NCBI GenBank assembly: GCA_032173965.1
Contig: CM063284.1
Location: forward strand, 129,541,625 to 129,605,624
Source: Sitta carolinensis
Lineage: Eukaryota; Chordata; Aves; Passeriformes; Sittidae
DNA: 64,000 nt
Direction: 5' to 3'
In this document: piece by piece, positions 1 to 11,398 of the stretch
How positions within the stretch are numbered: position 1 is the first letter of the stretch
Layout of the letters: each line of letters begins with the position of its first letter
The notes under the pieces: model-generated
The model's database searches: none
Seen by the model: only the letters and a program-made list of their open reading frames with translations
What the model was told of the DNA's origin: nothing
Position numbers and translations under genes: made by a program

Positions 1-959
1 AAAGCTGCACAGAGCATACTATTAACCACATAAAGACCTGATTCTGTCACTAGTAGCAACCAGGCTTGCTGCTCTACCTGCATCTCATAAAAGCCGTGGG
101 GGGTTCCTGCAAACTTAAAACCCTGCTGAGGACACCACATGTCACAGGACCTGTGTGCCTCAGTAGGATGCCCTATCTCCAGGGAGACAAGCTCAGGTTT
201 GGGGTGTCTGGTACCACCTTCTCACTGCCACAAAACTGTGACCAGCACCACTGATATGCCGGAAACTCAATGAAAAGCAAAATGTCAGCTTTCAATTTCA
301 AAGCTACTCTTCACCCTGTTGCCTTCAAAAGAGTTCCCAGGGGCTGGTATGTATCTGCCTGAATGCTTTCAGCTGTAATTTCAACCATCGGCCTTCTTTT
401 GCTACACAGCATACCCGCCCTGTGCTTCACTCAGGTGATAACAAATCCAGTGTCCGCCCACAAGGTCTTGACTTCAGTTTGTGCCAGCACAGACAACTTT
501 TGAGAACAGTATTCCCAGGTGTGCCTCTCCTCTGGAAAGTCATCCACGCACAAAGCCAATGCTCAGAAGCTGCAACATGGAGGCCTAGCCAGGGACCTTG
601 GAGGAACCAAGAGGACGTCTCAGGCTGCTGTACAAAACTCTCCTGATGCATGCCCTGGCCAGCTGGGGCTGCAGCCTTGTGCCTAACAGCTTAATGACCC
701 TTCACAGAAAGGTGGCGATGGACTGGGTATGGAGCAGAAGGCAACAAGGAGTATTAGGGGGCTCCTTGACTGAGAGGAAACTGGTGGAATTTTCCCAGCC
801 TTGCACAGTACATGGTTCACCAAGGACCCAGCTGCTTACTGGAACTCTCCAATGCCTCCAGACCTCTACATCCACCTAAGATTTTAACCTCTCTTTTCTA
901 TCCAAGCCCCTTGCTCCATTACAGCCCAACTCAGAAGGACTTCTGATGCTGTGTCCAAT
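1..959. other. No gene recognised
   Basis: Short open frames only, none with recognisable protein similarity, splice structure or promoter. The stretch at about 560-900 is richer in G+C than the DNA after 1500 and could be old repeat, but I cannot name it. Confidence 0.5.
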
Positions 960-1500
960 TTTAACAGCCCGGGCTAGCTCCAGACACAGCTGCCATGGAG
1001 GGGCTGCCCCTAGGAAGCAGCACAACCCAGGGTGCAGCTGTCAAGCACTCAGACTTGACTATAGGGCTGGTGCGGCGCCAAAGAGCGAGACAAGGACCAG
1101 GGAGGAGCCTCCTGTTTGTATTCCCAAAGACCTCTATTGTTGGAAGGGACAGAAAGAGATCACCACCAAACAGGGCTGTGCACAGGTTTTTAAATGGGGG
1201 AGGTCTTAGGGGTGGACACAAGTCGACAACCAATGGGGTAGAGAAAGGGGAGGAGTAACAGGTGGGGTTTGCAACATACAATCCAATGGAGGAAACACTT
1301 GGGAGGGACAAGGGTCTCAGGGGCCAGTGGGGTACCAAGGATTAGGGGATAGACAGGGAAAGTGCTGGAATAAAGGTGGGGATTACAATGAAGGGCAGTT
1401 TAGGAGAGGTTACAACTTAGGGACAAACCAACTTAAGAGAAACATAGGGGTACATTGGAATGAACCATTAACAATAAAACTGTTTACAATGACCTAATAC
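960..1500 (+). repeat. Probable retroelement (ERV-like) remnant
   Basis: This G-rich block has sharp composition edges against the AT-rich DNA after 1500. It has CCAAT-type motifs (near 1231 and 1282), purine-rich tracts and closely spaced AATAAA motifs near 1470-1515. Its texture resembles dispersed avian ERV-derived sequence. No flanking duplication or coding domain was found, so the family and strand are guesses. Confidence 0.35.
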
Positions 1501-4500
1501 AATAAAACAATAAATTAGAATAAAACACACGACAACACACTTCATTGCACCTTCTCATTGAAGTTGCTTTCCATCCACAAAGACAGATACCTGTAAGTGG
1601 TGATACAGCTGCAATTTTAAAATAAAATACGCTGTGCCCCCAACAAAACCAAGTGTGTTGATGAAAGAGGCAGTTGGCTCAATTCAAAACCTGAGTAAAA
1701 ATATCAAGCTCCTACTCAGAGAGTACAAGGCTGACAGAAGAGAAAATACTGTTTAGGTCTGTTTGCATTTTCTCTAGAAGTGTAAAACCAGTGCACCAAG
1801 TGTAATTGAGTATAATTTAATTATTCAGGCAAGTGTCCTCTACTTTTATTTGCTGTTACCCCAAAATAAGTTATTGGATCCTTAGAAGGAAAAACAAGAA
1901 CTTGTGAACAGCAATGCTAAAAAACACCCCAGCCAACCAAATAAACCAGTATTAGTTCTTTTCAAATATAAGGAGCAATACTTTACTTTAAAAAATATAT
2001 TATAAAAATATGGTTATTTTTAGTATTATTATTTAGCACTTTCCTATTAAGTATGCATTCCTGTTACTATGAAATAAAAGGTTAAATAAACAATAAATTA
2101 TAAAATGTCATTTTATTAAGTTATATTTAGCATTTGTAATATCGTTCACTCTCATTTAGTTTCCTAATAATTTCTTAGACCTCTTTGCATATAAAACCAA
2201 AATAAAGTTAATTGATGTTCACCTTTAGCATAATCAGTCTTCATCAAATTTCTGCAAACTGTCCAAGTATGTTTGCACCAGGAATGTATCCTCCTGCTGC
2301 CATGCTAGAGGACAAGAAGGGACTTTCTAACTTCCAAAACAGGACCAAACACTCAACTGAATCCCTCAAACCTGGTGGTTTTCCAACCATGCTTATAATT
2401 TACTAAAATACCAGCATTATTTTCACCATCACTTTCCATTTTTGTCCTCTTTTTCCATGAAGCACGTTTTATGTACAAATGCCTATGGCCAAAAATTGTC
2501 ACAAGCTTTTTGTGGCAATTCATCGTTCAATTAACAAATTATGTTTTAAGCTTCAGCACACACAAACCCAAACTGTTTTAATTTTAAAAGTGTATCCATA
2601 GAAATCTTCTAGCACATTGTAAACTGTCATTGGAAATATCTCTGTGTTTTCTATATTTTCATTTTCCTGGTAGAATATAAAATTGAAATTGTACAGTTCA
2701 TACCTAACAATAATTTATAGGAGATAAAAACTTTTAAGTTTCTTTCAAATTAACAATATAGAATTAACCACCTTGTGGGGACATGCTTCATTATTTTCTC
2801 ATCTTCAATGCTGACAACATTAAATCTCCCTTGTAATTTTTAAGCTCTTTGACAGACAGGATGCAGTGTCTGCATACAACCTCAAGAAGAAATAATAACA
2901 TAGCTATTACATTTATTCATGTATTATGTAGTACAATTAGTTGAAAACAAATAAATTTTCCATTTTTCATTAAGTTGTATACGATCTCCTTCAGCATTAC
3001 CTGTTACAAATGATACAATATCATGAGAATGCATTATCAAAGTTTAAAGCTGGAGTCTCTTAGAGCTGAAGACACTAGTAATGGGGTATTATTAATGTCT
3101 TGAAAATAATCATGCATATGGTGGATGATTCTGCTTTAAACTGTGTAGCTAAAAATAATTATGGGAAAAATTTTATAATTCCATTTTTTGAGACCAAAAT
3201 AAACACATGCCCATTTCAAAAGTCTTAATTTTCTCAAATGAAAGAAGGATATAATATATTGTTAACAGAAGGGATATCTGCTGTACCAGGATCTATCATT
3301 TTAGCAAAGTGAACCTTAGAAAACAACATTCATTTCTCATTGTCATTACTCAAGCTTTGGGGATGAGCATAAATGCTATTCTGTCTTTTTTGTTCACTCC
3401 TAAGGAATTTTATTTTCATAGATATTAGGAAAATTTTCTGTGTGTTTTATTTGAAGTCATGCTAAAATTTTTCAGACCTGCTTTTGCCTTGTATCTGGCA
3501 ATCCACTATGATTAACTGCAAAATTTCTGCATAAGCTACAGCAAGTCTGAAGAGGCACATTCCATCATCTTCACTGAACCAAGCATCCCATTTCTCCTCT
3601 CCACCTGAAAAGTGTAAAGGGCTGAACATTCAGTATCACAGCAAGAAGGCGATGTGCCAAAGTGCTCCCTGGCTGGCAGCTGTGCAGCAGGATTCTTCTT
3701 CAGGGAAGAACACGACCTCGAGGTGACCAGGTCAGTCAAAACAACCCTTGGTACTACATTTCCAAGCCTTGTGGCAAGCACTAGCTGGACCTCTGCAGAG
3801 GACATCCCTACTCACAAAGCCATTAGAACACCTTTCCAGAGGTATTCTTGATTGCCAGTGTCTGATCTAAGTTGAAAACTGCAGAGGGGCCAGGGTTAAT
3901 GCAATCTTTTAAAGGACAAAAATTATCATTAATCTTTTTTATGTGTGAACTTTTTTGCAACCTTGGCTAGTGACACAAGGAAAATCTTTTATGAAATTAT
4001 TCTTAGGGTATGGCATTTTCTTCTTGGTTTTGAGTTTAGGTTTTACCAAAAGATTTAGTTTCTCTCAACTGCCTTGATCTCTGAAGCAAAGTTTAAGCAA
4101 TGGTTGCCCTGCTTAGGGCTACTTTTCACATCAACTTTTACCTTCCTCGCGTAACAAATCAGAGACTGTTAAACTGAGGAAGCTGTAGAAAAAGTGAAAC
4201 ATGAATTCTTCATCCAATATCAGTGTGTCTAGGAGAATTTGAAATGAAAACTGGTATACTATTTAAAACAAATTTATTTTCAATGCAATTAAGGAAATAA
4301 AATTCTCCATTTTCAATTACTTTCTGATTAAGTCAAAGGATTTACTTTTATACATTTGGGGGGGGGGATGGTGTGTGGATGCACATGAAAAAAACAGCAT
4401 GTACTGGAGGGGTTTATTGCAGTTCATGTTACTGTACAGCAAGACTACCTCCACATGTGCTCCAAGTGAGATATTGGATGGATTTTTTAGGAAATTCAAA

Positions 4501-5449
4501 GTAGCAACAAGGGCTTATTTTGTTTATTTCACTACTGTCAGTCTCAGGTGGTTTGGGGTTTTTTATTGGATTGTAAATGTGGTCATGTTTATTAAAGTAA
4601 AAGAAGCAAATTCCTGCTTTTTTGTCAGTTTTCTGCTAAAAACTGGGAACTGTTCATAACCGTTTCTCTGTAGGAAAATGAAGCCATCTGATGTGCAAAG
4701 AAGGGAGCCTGTTGCAGAGAACTCCAGGTGAGCTGCCTCGTGCACAGCACCCTGCTGTGCAGACACACCAGCTCACATCCATCAGTGCACAGCCTGGATG
4801 GATCACACTGTGATCCACACATCACACTGTGCCTGGATGGCTCTTGGAGCCAGCACCAGCTTCCCCATTCCTTGCTGCACCTCCAGCTCCAAGGGCAGCA
4901 CACAGTCCTGCTGTCTCTTATATCACAGCATATTTATGCCCTGATATAAGGTAAGATATATACTAAGAAGGTATTGACAGCTCTAAGCTGTCTCAACTTT
5001 TCTTTTGTTGTCTCAGTCCTTAACTTCCCAACCGCTTTGTGTTTGAGCTTGTGCCTGTCAAGCTGGCTTACTTTTCTTCTGTATCAAAATGAAAGCATGG
5101 CTAGTTTAAAAGGGCTGACAACAAAATCCTCTAGTCTAAATAAAAGAAATCAAAACAAAACAAAAGCCCTACCTCAGCATAATCATCTCTCTACAGAATG
5201 AGAAAGAAAAAAGTGACGGCAATCCACAGATTTTTAAGTTATTTTTATTGATTCTCATTGATGTCCTTGCTGAAATGTGAACAAAAGATTGAGTCATTTA
5301 CTGAGGTCTATTCAAGACTCTTCTGATAGCTTAACCAATAATAACTGTATAAAAACTCAGCTGGGTGGAGGCAGAGATCCTAAAGGCTATCTTTATAATA
5401 AGGGAAGAGTTCACAGAGCTTCCACATGGCAACACACTCACCGTTGAAT
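1501..5449. other. AT-rich intergenic DNA, no gene recognised
   Basis: Mostly AT-rich single-copy-looking DNA. A more GC-balanced patch at about 3540-3850 and another at 4690-4920 stand out, but neither has a coding signature. The second contains the 17-bp palindrome listed separately. Confidence 0.5.
4800..4816. repeat. 17-bp perfect palindrome
   Basis: GGATCACACTGTGATCC reads the same on both strands around a central base. Part of it (ATCACACTGTG) recurs at about 4829-4839, so the patch has a small internal duplication. Function is unknown. Confidence 0.6.
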
Positions 5450-5905
5450 ACACCAGATGTATTTCTGCATGGAGGTTGAAGGGTAGAGTACCAGCATGGG
5501 CATCGACTGCTGGAGGGACCTCATGGTGGAGCAGGGGAAGGGCTGCTCTCCCTGAGAAGCAGGAGAACCACAGGTGATGAACCAACCACAACCCCCATTC
5601 CCTGTTTCCCTGCACTGCTGTGGGGAGGAGACAGAGTTGGTAAAGATGGAGGAGATGAGAGGAAGGTGTTTTTAAGGTCTTATTTTATTTCTCATTATCC
5701 TGCTCTGATTTTGTTAGTAATAAATTCAAATAATACCTCTAATTCCAGCCTGTTTTGCCTATGCTGGTATTTGGTGAGTGATCTCTTCCAGTCCTTATCT
5801 CAGCTCATGAATCCTTCGTTATATTTTCTCTCCCCTGTCCAGCTGTGGAGGGGAGTGAGAGAGAGGCTTGGGTGGGTGCCTGGAATCTGGCCAGCATCAA
5901 CCCAT
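5450..5905 (+). mobile_element. LTR of an avian endogenous retrovirus (+), 3' part
   Basis: The block runs from a GGAGGGACCTCATGGTGGAG-type segment through a GC-rich patch to an AATAAA at 5719-5724. It then passes a pyrimidine-rich segment at about 5800-5840 and ends with a segment like the 3' end of common avian ERV LTRs (about 5870-5902). Family resemblance is from memory. The 5' edge is uncertain and no internal retroviral genes follow, so this is a solo or truncated LTR. Confidence 0.65.
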
Positions 5906-8900
5906 AAGGCTGATCAACTACATAAGGGAAAGGCAGATACGGAAATTTATTGTTGTTAGTAGAAAGTTATGATTTGACTAGCACGAGGAACTTATTTGTT
6001 GAATTATCTTTAAATCATCACATTTCAGAGTAGAACCACACTTTAAATATGGGAAATGTTATTTGCTGTATATGCATTATTTTATTAAGCATAATTAAAG
6101 TTGAAAGCCATGAACCACACTCGAAGCTACTGTATGGCTACAGAACATTTCTGTGGCCAATGAAATAAAGTACCATATGCTGGAGAAGTCAGCAGGCAAG
6201 AAGTAATACACTTAGTAGCCTAAACTACAGTATGCTGTGGGCCAGTATCTGTGTAAATATTTCAGAAATGAGTAATGAATAACTATTCTACTCTGAGAAA
6301 CAAGTATGTGACTGCTAGCATCATCATTTCTAGATATGCAAACTGCAAAAAACTAAACCTAAACTTTGGAGAACAAAACCTCTCCTTTTATGAGTGCAAA
6401 ATTCTACAGTGCCCTGTTTGAGGCATCTCAAAGATATCATATCTAGCTAAAGTATTTCACCTCTTGACTTTTCTAGAAGCCTTGCTGTGATTTTTTCAGG
6501 CACTAAGTCACACAGAATATTCTGTTTCCTTTGTACCCTCAGAAGTAGACAACAGAAGCTTTTTTTTTCCTTTATGCTATGTTTTATTCATAACCATTGA
6601 AAAGAAAAATCGAAACTCTGGTGTGAGTCACTCTTTAGACTTTTCTATTAGAAAATTGAATCAGAACTGTAAATGGTTTCAAACACAGATACCCAGGACC
6701 AGCACTGGAAACAGAGAAAAAACTAATGCAGACCTGGAAAAGGCACTTCCAGTGCAATGTTTTAAAATACAACTGAAATGAGACCTGATTTGCAGCAGGA
6801 TTGCGACCAGAATCATTCACTAGTGAAAGAAGCAAGGGCTATCTCTAAGACAAAAAATAGGAGAAAGCTTCTTTGGACTCCAAAAGAGAAGTGTTTTTAC
6901 CACATGCATCTCCCACCACAGCTCTGGACTCTGAGCACCCTCAGGGGGACCAATTCTCCCCAGAAAGGTCAACGCTGGCAAGAGTGATGCAAACAAGATC
7001 CATGGTGGTTCTCTCTGATCCAGAGGCGTCTGATTTAATGCTCTGGGACATTTCTCAGCTGAAAGAGTTTCTCCATCACTATTGGAAAAACTCCCTTCCT
7101 TGACCTGTACAGCACTGAAATGTTGACAGCCGGAGCCTGATTCTGTTACACTGCTATTTCTGGTATCTGATACTTGGTAAAAATGCCCTCTAGGCTAGAG
7201 GATATACAACCCATGTTCCCAGCCAACAACGCAGCGTTTGCATTAGCAGAGTCTACTGAACTGTGGCTGGCTTCAGTCTTCTAAATTCATAGGTAGTCAT
7301 GAGAAATAAATCACACATTAAAGAAGCTCAACAATTTCATCAGCTTATATCTGGAGCCAGGTTGTCCACGAGGTATGTGGAGCACAAATCTTCAGCTCAT
7401 TCTAAGCAAAGAGCCAAAGATATAAAGAGTCAAAACAGGCTCTCTAAAGAAGTTGCTATCAGACCTGTTCCTATTCCTCTAGCTCTGCACAAATTCAACT
7501 AATGAAAATTTGAGAAAAAATTGTTTATTCTTTTGAGGAAAAAAAAAAAAAAAAAGGAAGAGGGAGAGATCCTGGGGTCTACAAAGATAGAAAAGCTTCT
7601 GTAGAGAAGCTTTCACTGACTGAGAAAAATATAGTAGTTATGAGAGGTTTAGTCAATTCTTCACCATTTACATTACACTACATTGGTATAAGCCTTTGTG
7701 AACATGAACATGTCACCAGGGCTCTGATAAGGAAGGCTATAGAAAAACCTATGCTATGTAAACCATATGTAAACAAAAGTGAAATACATTTAAAGTAAAT
7801 ATTTTACTTACAATATTTCTTTCTTTCTTTTGATTGTATTAAACAACATTTGTGAATTTATCAGTGGCGGTTTTTTTCCCAGAAGAAGGGGCACCTCCCC
7901 ACTGTTCTCTACCATGTGTGGACAGAGAAAAAAAATCATTCGCATTCCTTGAAATACCACAAAACAAAACAGATAAAAACCCCCTATGAGCTCATATTTA
8001 TATAAATACTATTACATTTGAGTCATGTACTTTTTATATCTGATGAACTGTAGCCTTAGACTGTTAATGAAAAACATGCTTGCATCCATAGATCGTAATT
8101 TAAAAAACTTAAAATTGGTAACAGGAGTTCAATGCATTTTATGCACACTATTTATCCACTTAAAAACTGGGGGTGGGAAGAAAGCAAAAAAAGCACCAGG
8201 GGCCTGATGCTGCTCTCATCAAAGACATTGGGAAGTTTTCCTATTGACTACAAGATGTTAGATTGTGCCTTTGGTTTTCCTGGCAGAACTGTATGTGACG
8301 TTTTGTTTCTCTTGTGGCTAAAGCACAGTCATTTGCTGCCCTCTAGAAGCAGACTGACAAATGTACTTCAGTTTACTTCAATATAGACCTGCTTACTGTA
8401 ATTTTAAAAATGCATCTAACAACAATGAAGAGCAATTTCAAAGGACTAGAGGGATGTGAGGAAGTAAGAGGTACTGAGAATTTGGAAGCATTCTCTAAAT
8501 TCAGTTATATGATAACATCACCAGCTATTCTGTTTGAAATGTAACAGTGTGATGTATTGGTCCTGGGATTATCTATCTTTCAAGAAGAAATTAATTCAGA
8601 TTATTGCTTTTTTCTGCTTAATAAAACTGAAAATAAACAGAATAGAATCTGACACAGGACACTGAGAGGAATGGGAGATTTATCAAGTTAGGATGAAAGA
8701 ACTACAAAATAAGTCAGTGAGTTTCAGTTGACAGGTAAATCTTTTATTGCCTCTGAAAGTAGTAGAAATTTCATCTATTAATCCATTAATAATGATTATC
8801 TATCAAGTGTTTAGAATTGCTTTTCAGTTTTATTTTGGTTTTATTAGTAGGGGAAAAAAGCTAAAAACCACTGGACGTGCCTGATTTCCACGAGCTCCCC

Positions 8901-9407
8901 AATGAATGACAATTTATTTTAAATTAAAAAAAAAAATAAAAAAGATAATCACCAAACCTCTGAGAGGTTAAAGAATCCAAGCATGCAAGCATGAAAGCAA
9001 TGAATGAATAGCACTCGAATATCAAGATACCATTCAATTATCATTGTGTAATGCAGTTAGATTACAAATCACAAGTATGCAGTCTTCTTAGACTTTTATT
9101 TATTCATTTATTTATTATTTCACTTCCATCACAAGTGGATTTTATGTGAAATATATAAAAGTAGAAATATTGTTCTAGTACCAGTTCACAAACTGCCAAA
9201 TGCCAATAAGTTATATCTCATCCCATGCTCATTGCTATATTTATGATGTTCCCTGAAGTGACAAAGGACTTGCAGACCAAGTCTTGAACAGCTGAAAAGT
9301 TCTTGATTCTCCTTACACCTGACTATCAGAAAAATTGCCCACTAAAGGATATATACACTAATCAACCAAAAATCAATTAATAACTAGCAGCCATTTAAAA
9401 AAAAATT
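5906..9407. other. Intergenic DNA, no gene recognised
   Basis: AT-rich DNA with simple-sequence patches, including a 17-base A run at about 7540-7556 and a TTTA-type tract at about 9098-9120. Open frames are short and unrecognised. Confidence 0.5.
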
Positions 9408-9475
9408 GTCTTAGAATCACCAAATTGTTTACATTGGAAAAGACTTTTCCAACCTAAGTCCAAGCATGTGTTTGC
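9408..9475 (-). mobile_element. Small old CR1 LINE fragment (3' end, -)
   Basis: The segment TAGAATCACCAAATTGTTTA followed by a GGAAAAGAC and TTTCCAACC pair matches the layout of the reverse complement of a CR1 3' terminus. It is heavily diverged and about 70 bp long. Confidence 0.5.
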
Positions 9476-10747
9476 TTCTCTTCTCCATACTTCGACAATA
9501 AACACAAGCAGGACAGGTTTGCAACTTTAAATCTGAAGTAAGGTACTCATAAGATTCCAACTGAACGTGACTGTTGTGCTATGTGTCGTTTCAGAGAGAG
9601 ACCTTCAAATTAAGATTTTGGCAGTTGAAATATATTTCTGATGTCTCATTTAAATGTCAAAATTTAGGTCAAGTGAATCTATAGTTGCTATATTTCCTAA
9701 TAAGCATTCTTTAGTAATGCAAATATTTCACACTTTCCAGAATGAGTCTGCATATTTTTCCTTTGAAGTGTAAATCAAAGATTCAAGAAGTCTTTCTAGG
9801 TACACTCTCCCCTTAACCAGATCTATGCTATTTTTGCTTCTAATTGACTTGCCTAAAATCAAACATTATTTTAAACTCAGGTAAAGTAAGCAGCAAGGTC
9901 AAGACCAAGGATCCAAGTGCTTAAGCATGTTTCCTGTGAATAAAAAATAGTTGAACAGTCTTCCAAAGAACAGCAGCAAGATAGAGTTTAATCACTTTGA
10001 TTATTTGAGTCAACTGCAAGGTCAATAAATGTGTATACTCCCACACTTAAAAGACAAACAGAAGATGGCTTATGCATGTCAGGCCCTGACCAATCCAGAC
10101 CAATGTAACTATTAACTATTTTAAACACCCTTAAGGAGTGAATGTCAAGCCAGGTACTCCCAAAGTTTTCTCAGATTTCTGGTTGTGGAGTTTTCAGCTG
10201 AATAAAGTATGGCGTGGATGCCACCAAGTGGTAGCTGTTATCACATACCACTGTCTTCAGCATGGCTTCACTCTAGGTTAACACTTCAGTTGCAGAAAAT
10301 ATTCCTGGCATTTGCCAAGAATGGGATATTACTATTGCAAAAAGAGAAAAAATTCTCTAAGGAAAAATTTTGATTTCTACTGCTAATGACAGAACTGTCA
10401 TGGACTTAAATGAAACCGATACCAACTTCCTTTTGAAATCTTAAGGAATACTTATAATCTTCTGAGGACAAATTCAAAGTTGATCAAAAGATCAGATCTG
10501 TAGTTCATATTTACAGGAAACCTGCAGAGAGATCCCAGGGGTACCTGGAAGAGACCCTGTGTGTATAACTAATTATTTGGGTATATATACACTGTTAAAT
10601 GTCATAGGGCCATGAGACAAATCCAAGTATTACTTAATTGTTTTACCACTACCCTATTTTTGTCAGTTTGAAAATTATTCTCTCTCAGACAAAGCATAAG
10701 CGCAGTGCTGGGAACAGTTTCCTCCAGGGAATGATCACAAAATCCAG
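9476..10747. other. Intergenic DNA, no gene recognised
   Basis: AT-rich DNA with no long open frame starting with ATG and no recognisable repeat. Confidence 0.5.
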
Positions 10748-11398
10748 TTGGCTGAAACTGCTCTGGGTTTGCCATGCCCATTTGCTCTGCGATTAATTCC
10801 CTCTGTTTTCTACCATCCTTCAACATCATTGCAGCAAGGTTTGCAGATATCTCATAAATCACATCTCAGGACATATATAGCCTCGGTTCCATGTCATAAA
10901 AGCACTCACAAGGACTATCTCATGCCTTTGCATTATTCCAGCCACAGTGGCTTGGCAAGAGGCCCACAGCATCCATCCAGGCACAGAGCACGAGCTGGGC
11001 AGCCTCTACCCCTACTGAGCCAGGAATTACAGCAAGGGTATAAGAAAACCCCTGCCACTTGTTGGGATTTCTGGGAAGATGCTGCTTATGTGAGAAGAAA
11101 TTTAGAAACACGCCCTATGACCTCATTCTTGGAGAGCATTATAGACATCCTTCAGGAATTCTGCCATGACTACCAGCATAAGTCTGGCATAGAAGACATG
11201 AAGAACCTTCCATCAAAGGCACTGCACCTGGTACATGTTGGAGATACCTGGTTCAAATACATGAGCTCCGTCCATATCATCACTCTTCCGGCCTCACTCA
11301 CTTCAGTTATAAAGGACATAGGAGAAATTCCCTGCCTGCTGAATGGGACAATCAAAGAACTCTGTACTCTCTGCTCCACTTTTCAGGTAGCCAAGTGA
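10748..11398 (+). other. Unrecognised 216-codon open frame, possible decayed retroelement
   Basis: The frame stays open for 216 codons. It opens at a TTG; the first ATG is at 10922, leaving 159 codons. The stop at 11396-11398 is followed 22 bases later by AATAAA (11421-11426). Residues near 177-210 (LVHVGDTWFKY and the PCLLNG that follows) loosely resemble the YVDDT and LPFLDC blocks of Penelope-like reverse transcriptases, with the catalytic pair degraded to VGD. That match is weak and from memory. A chance open frame is also possible. Confidence 0.3.
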
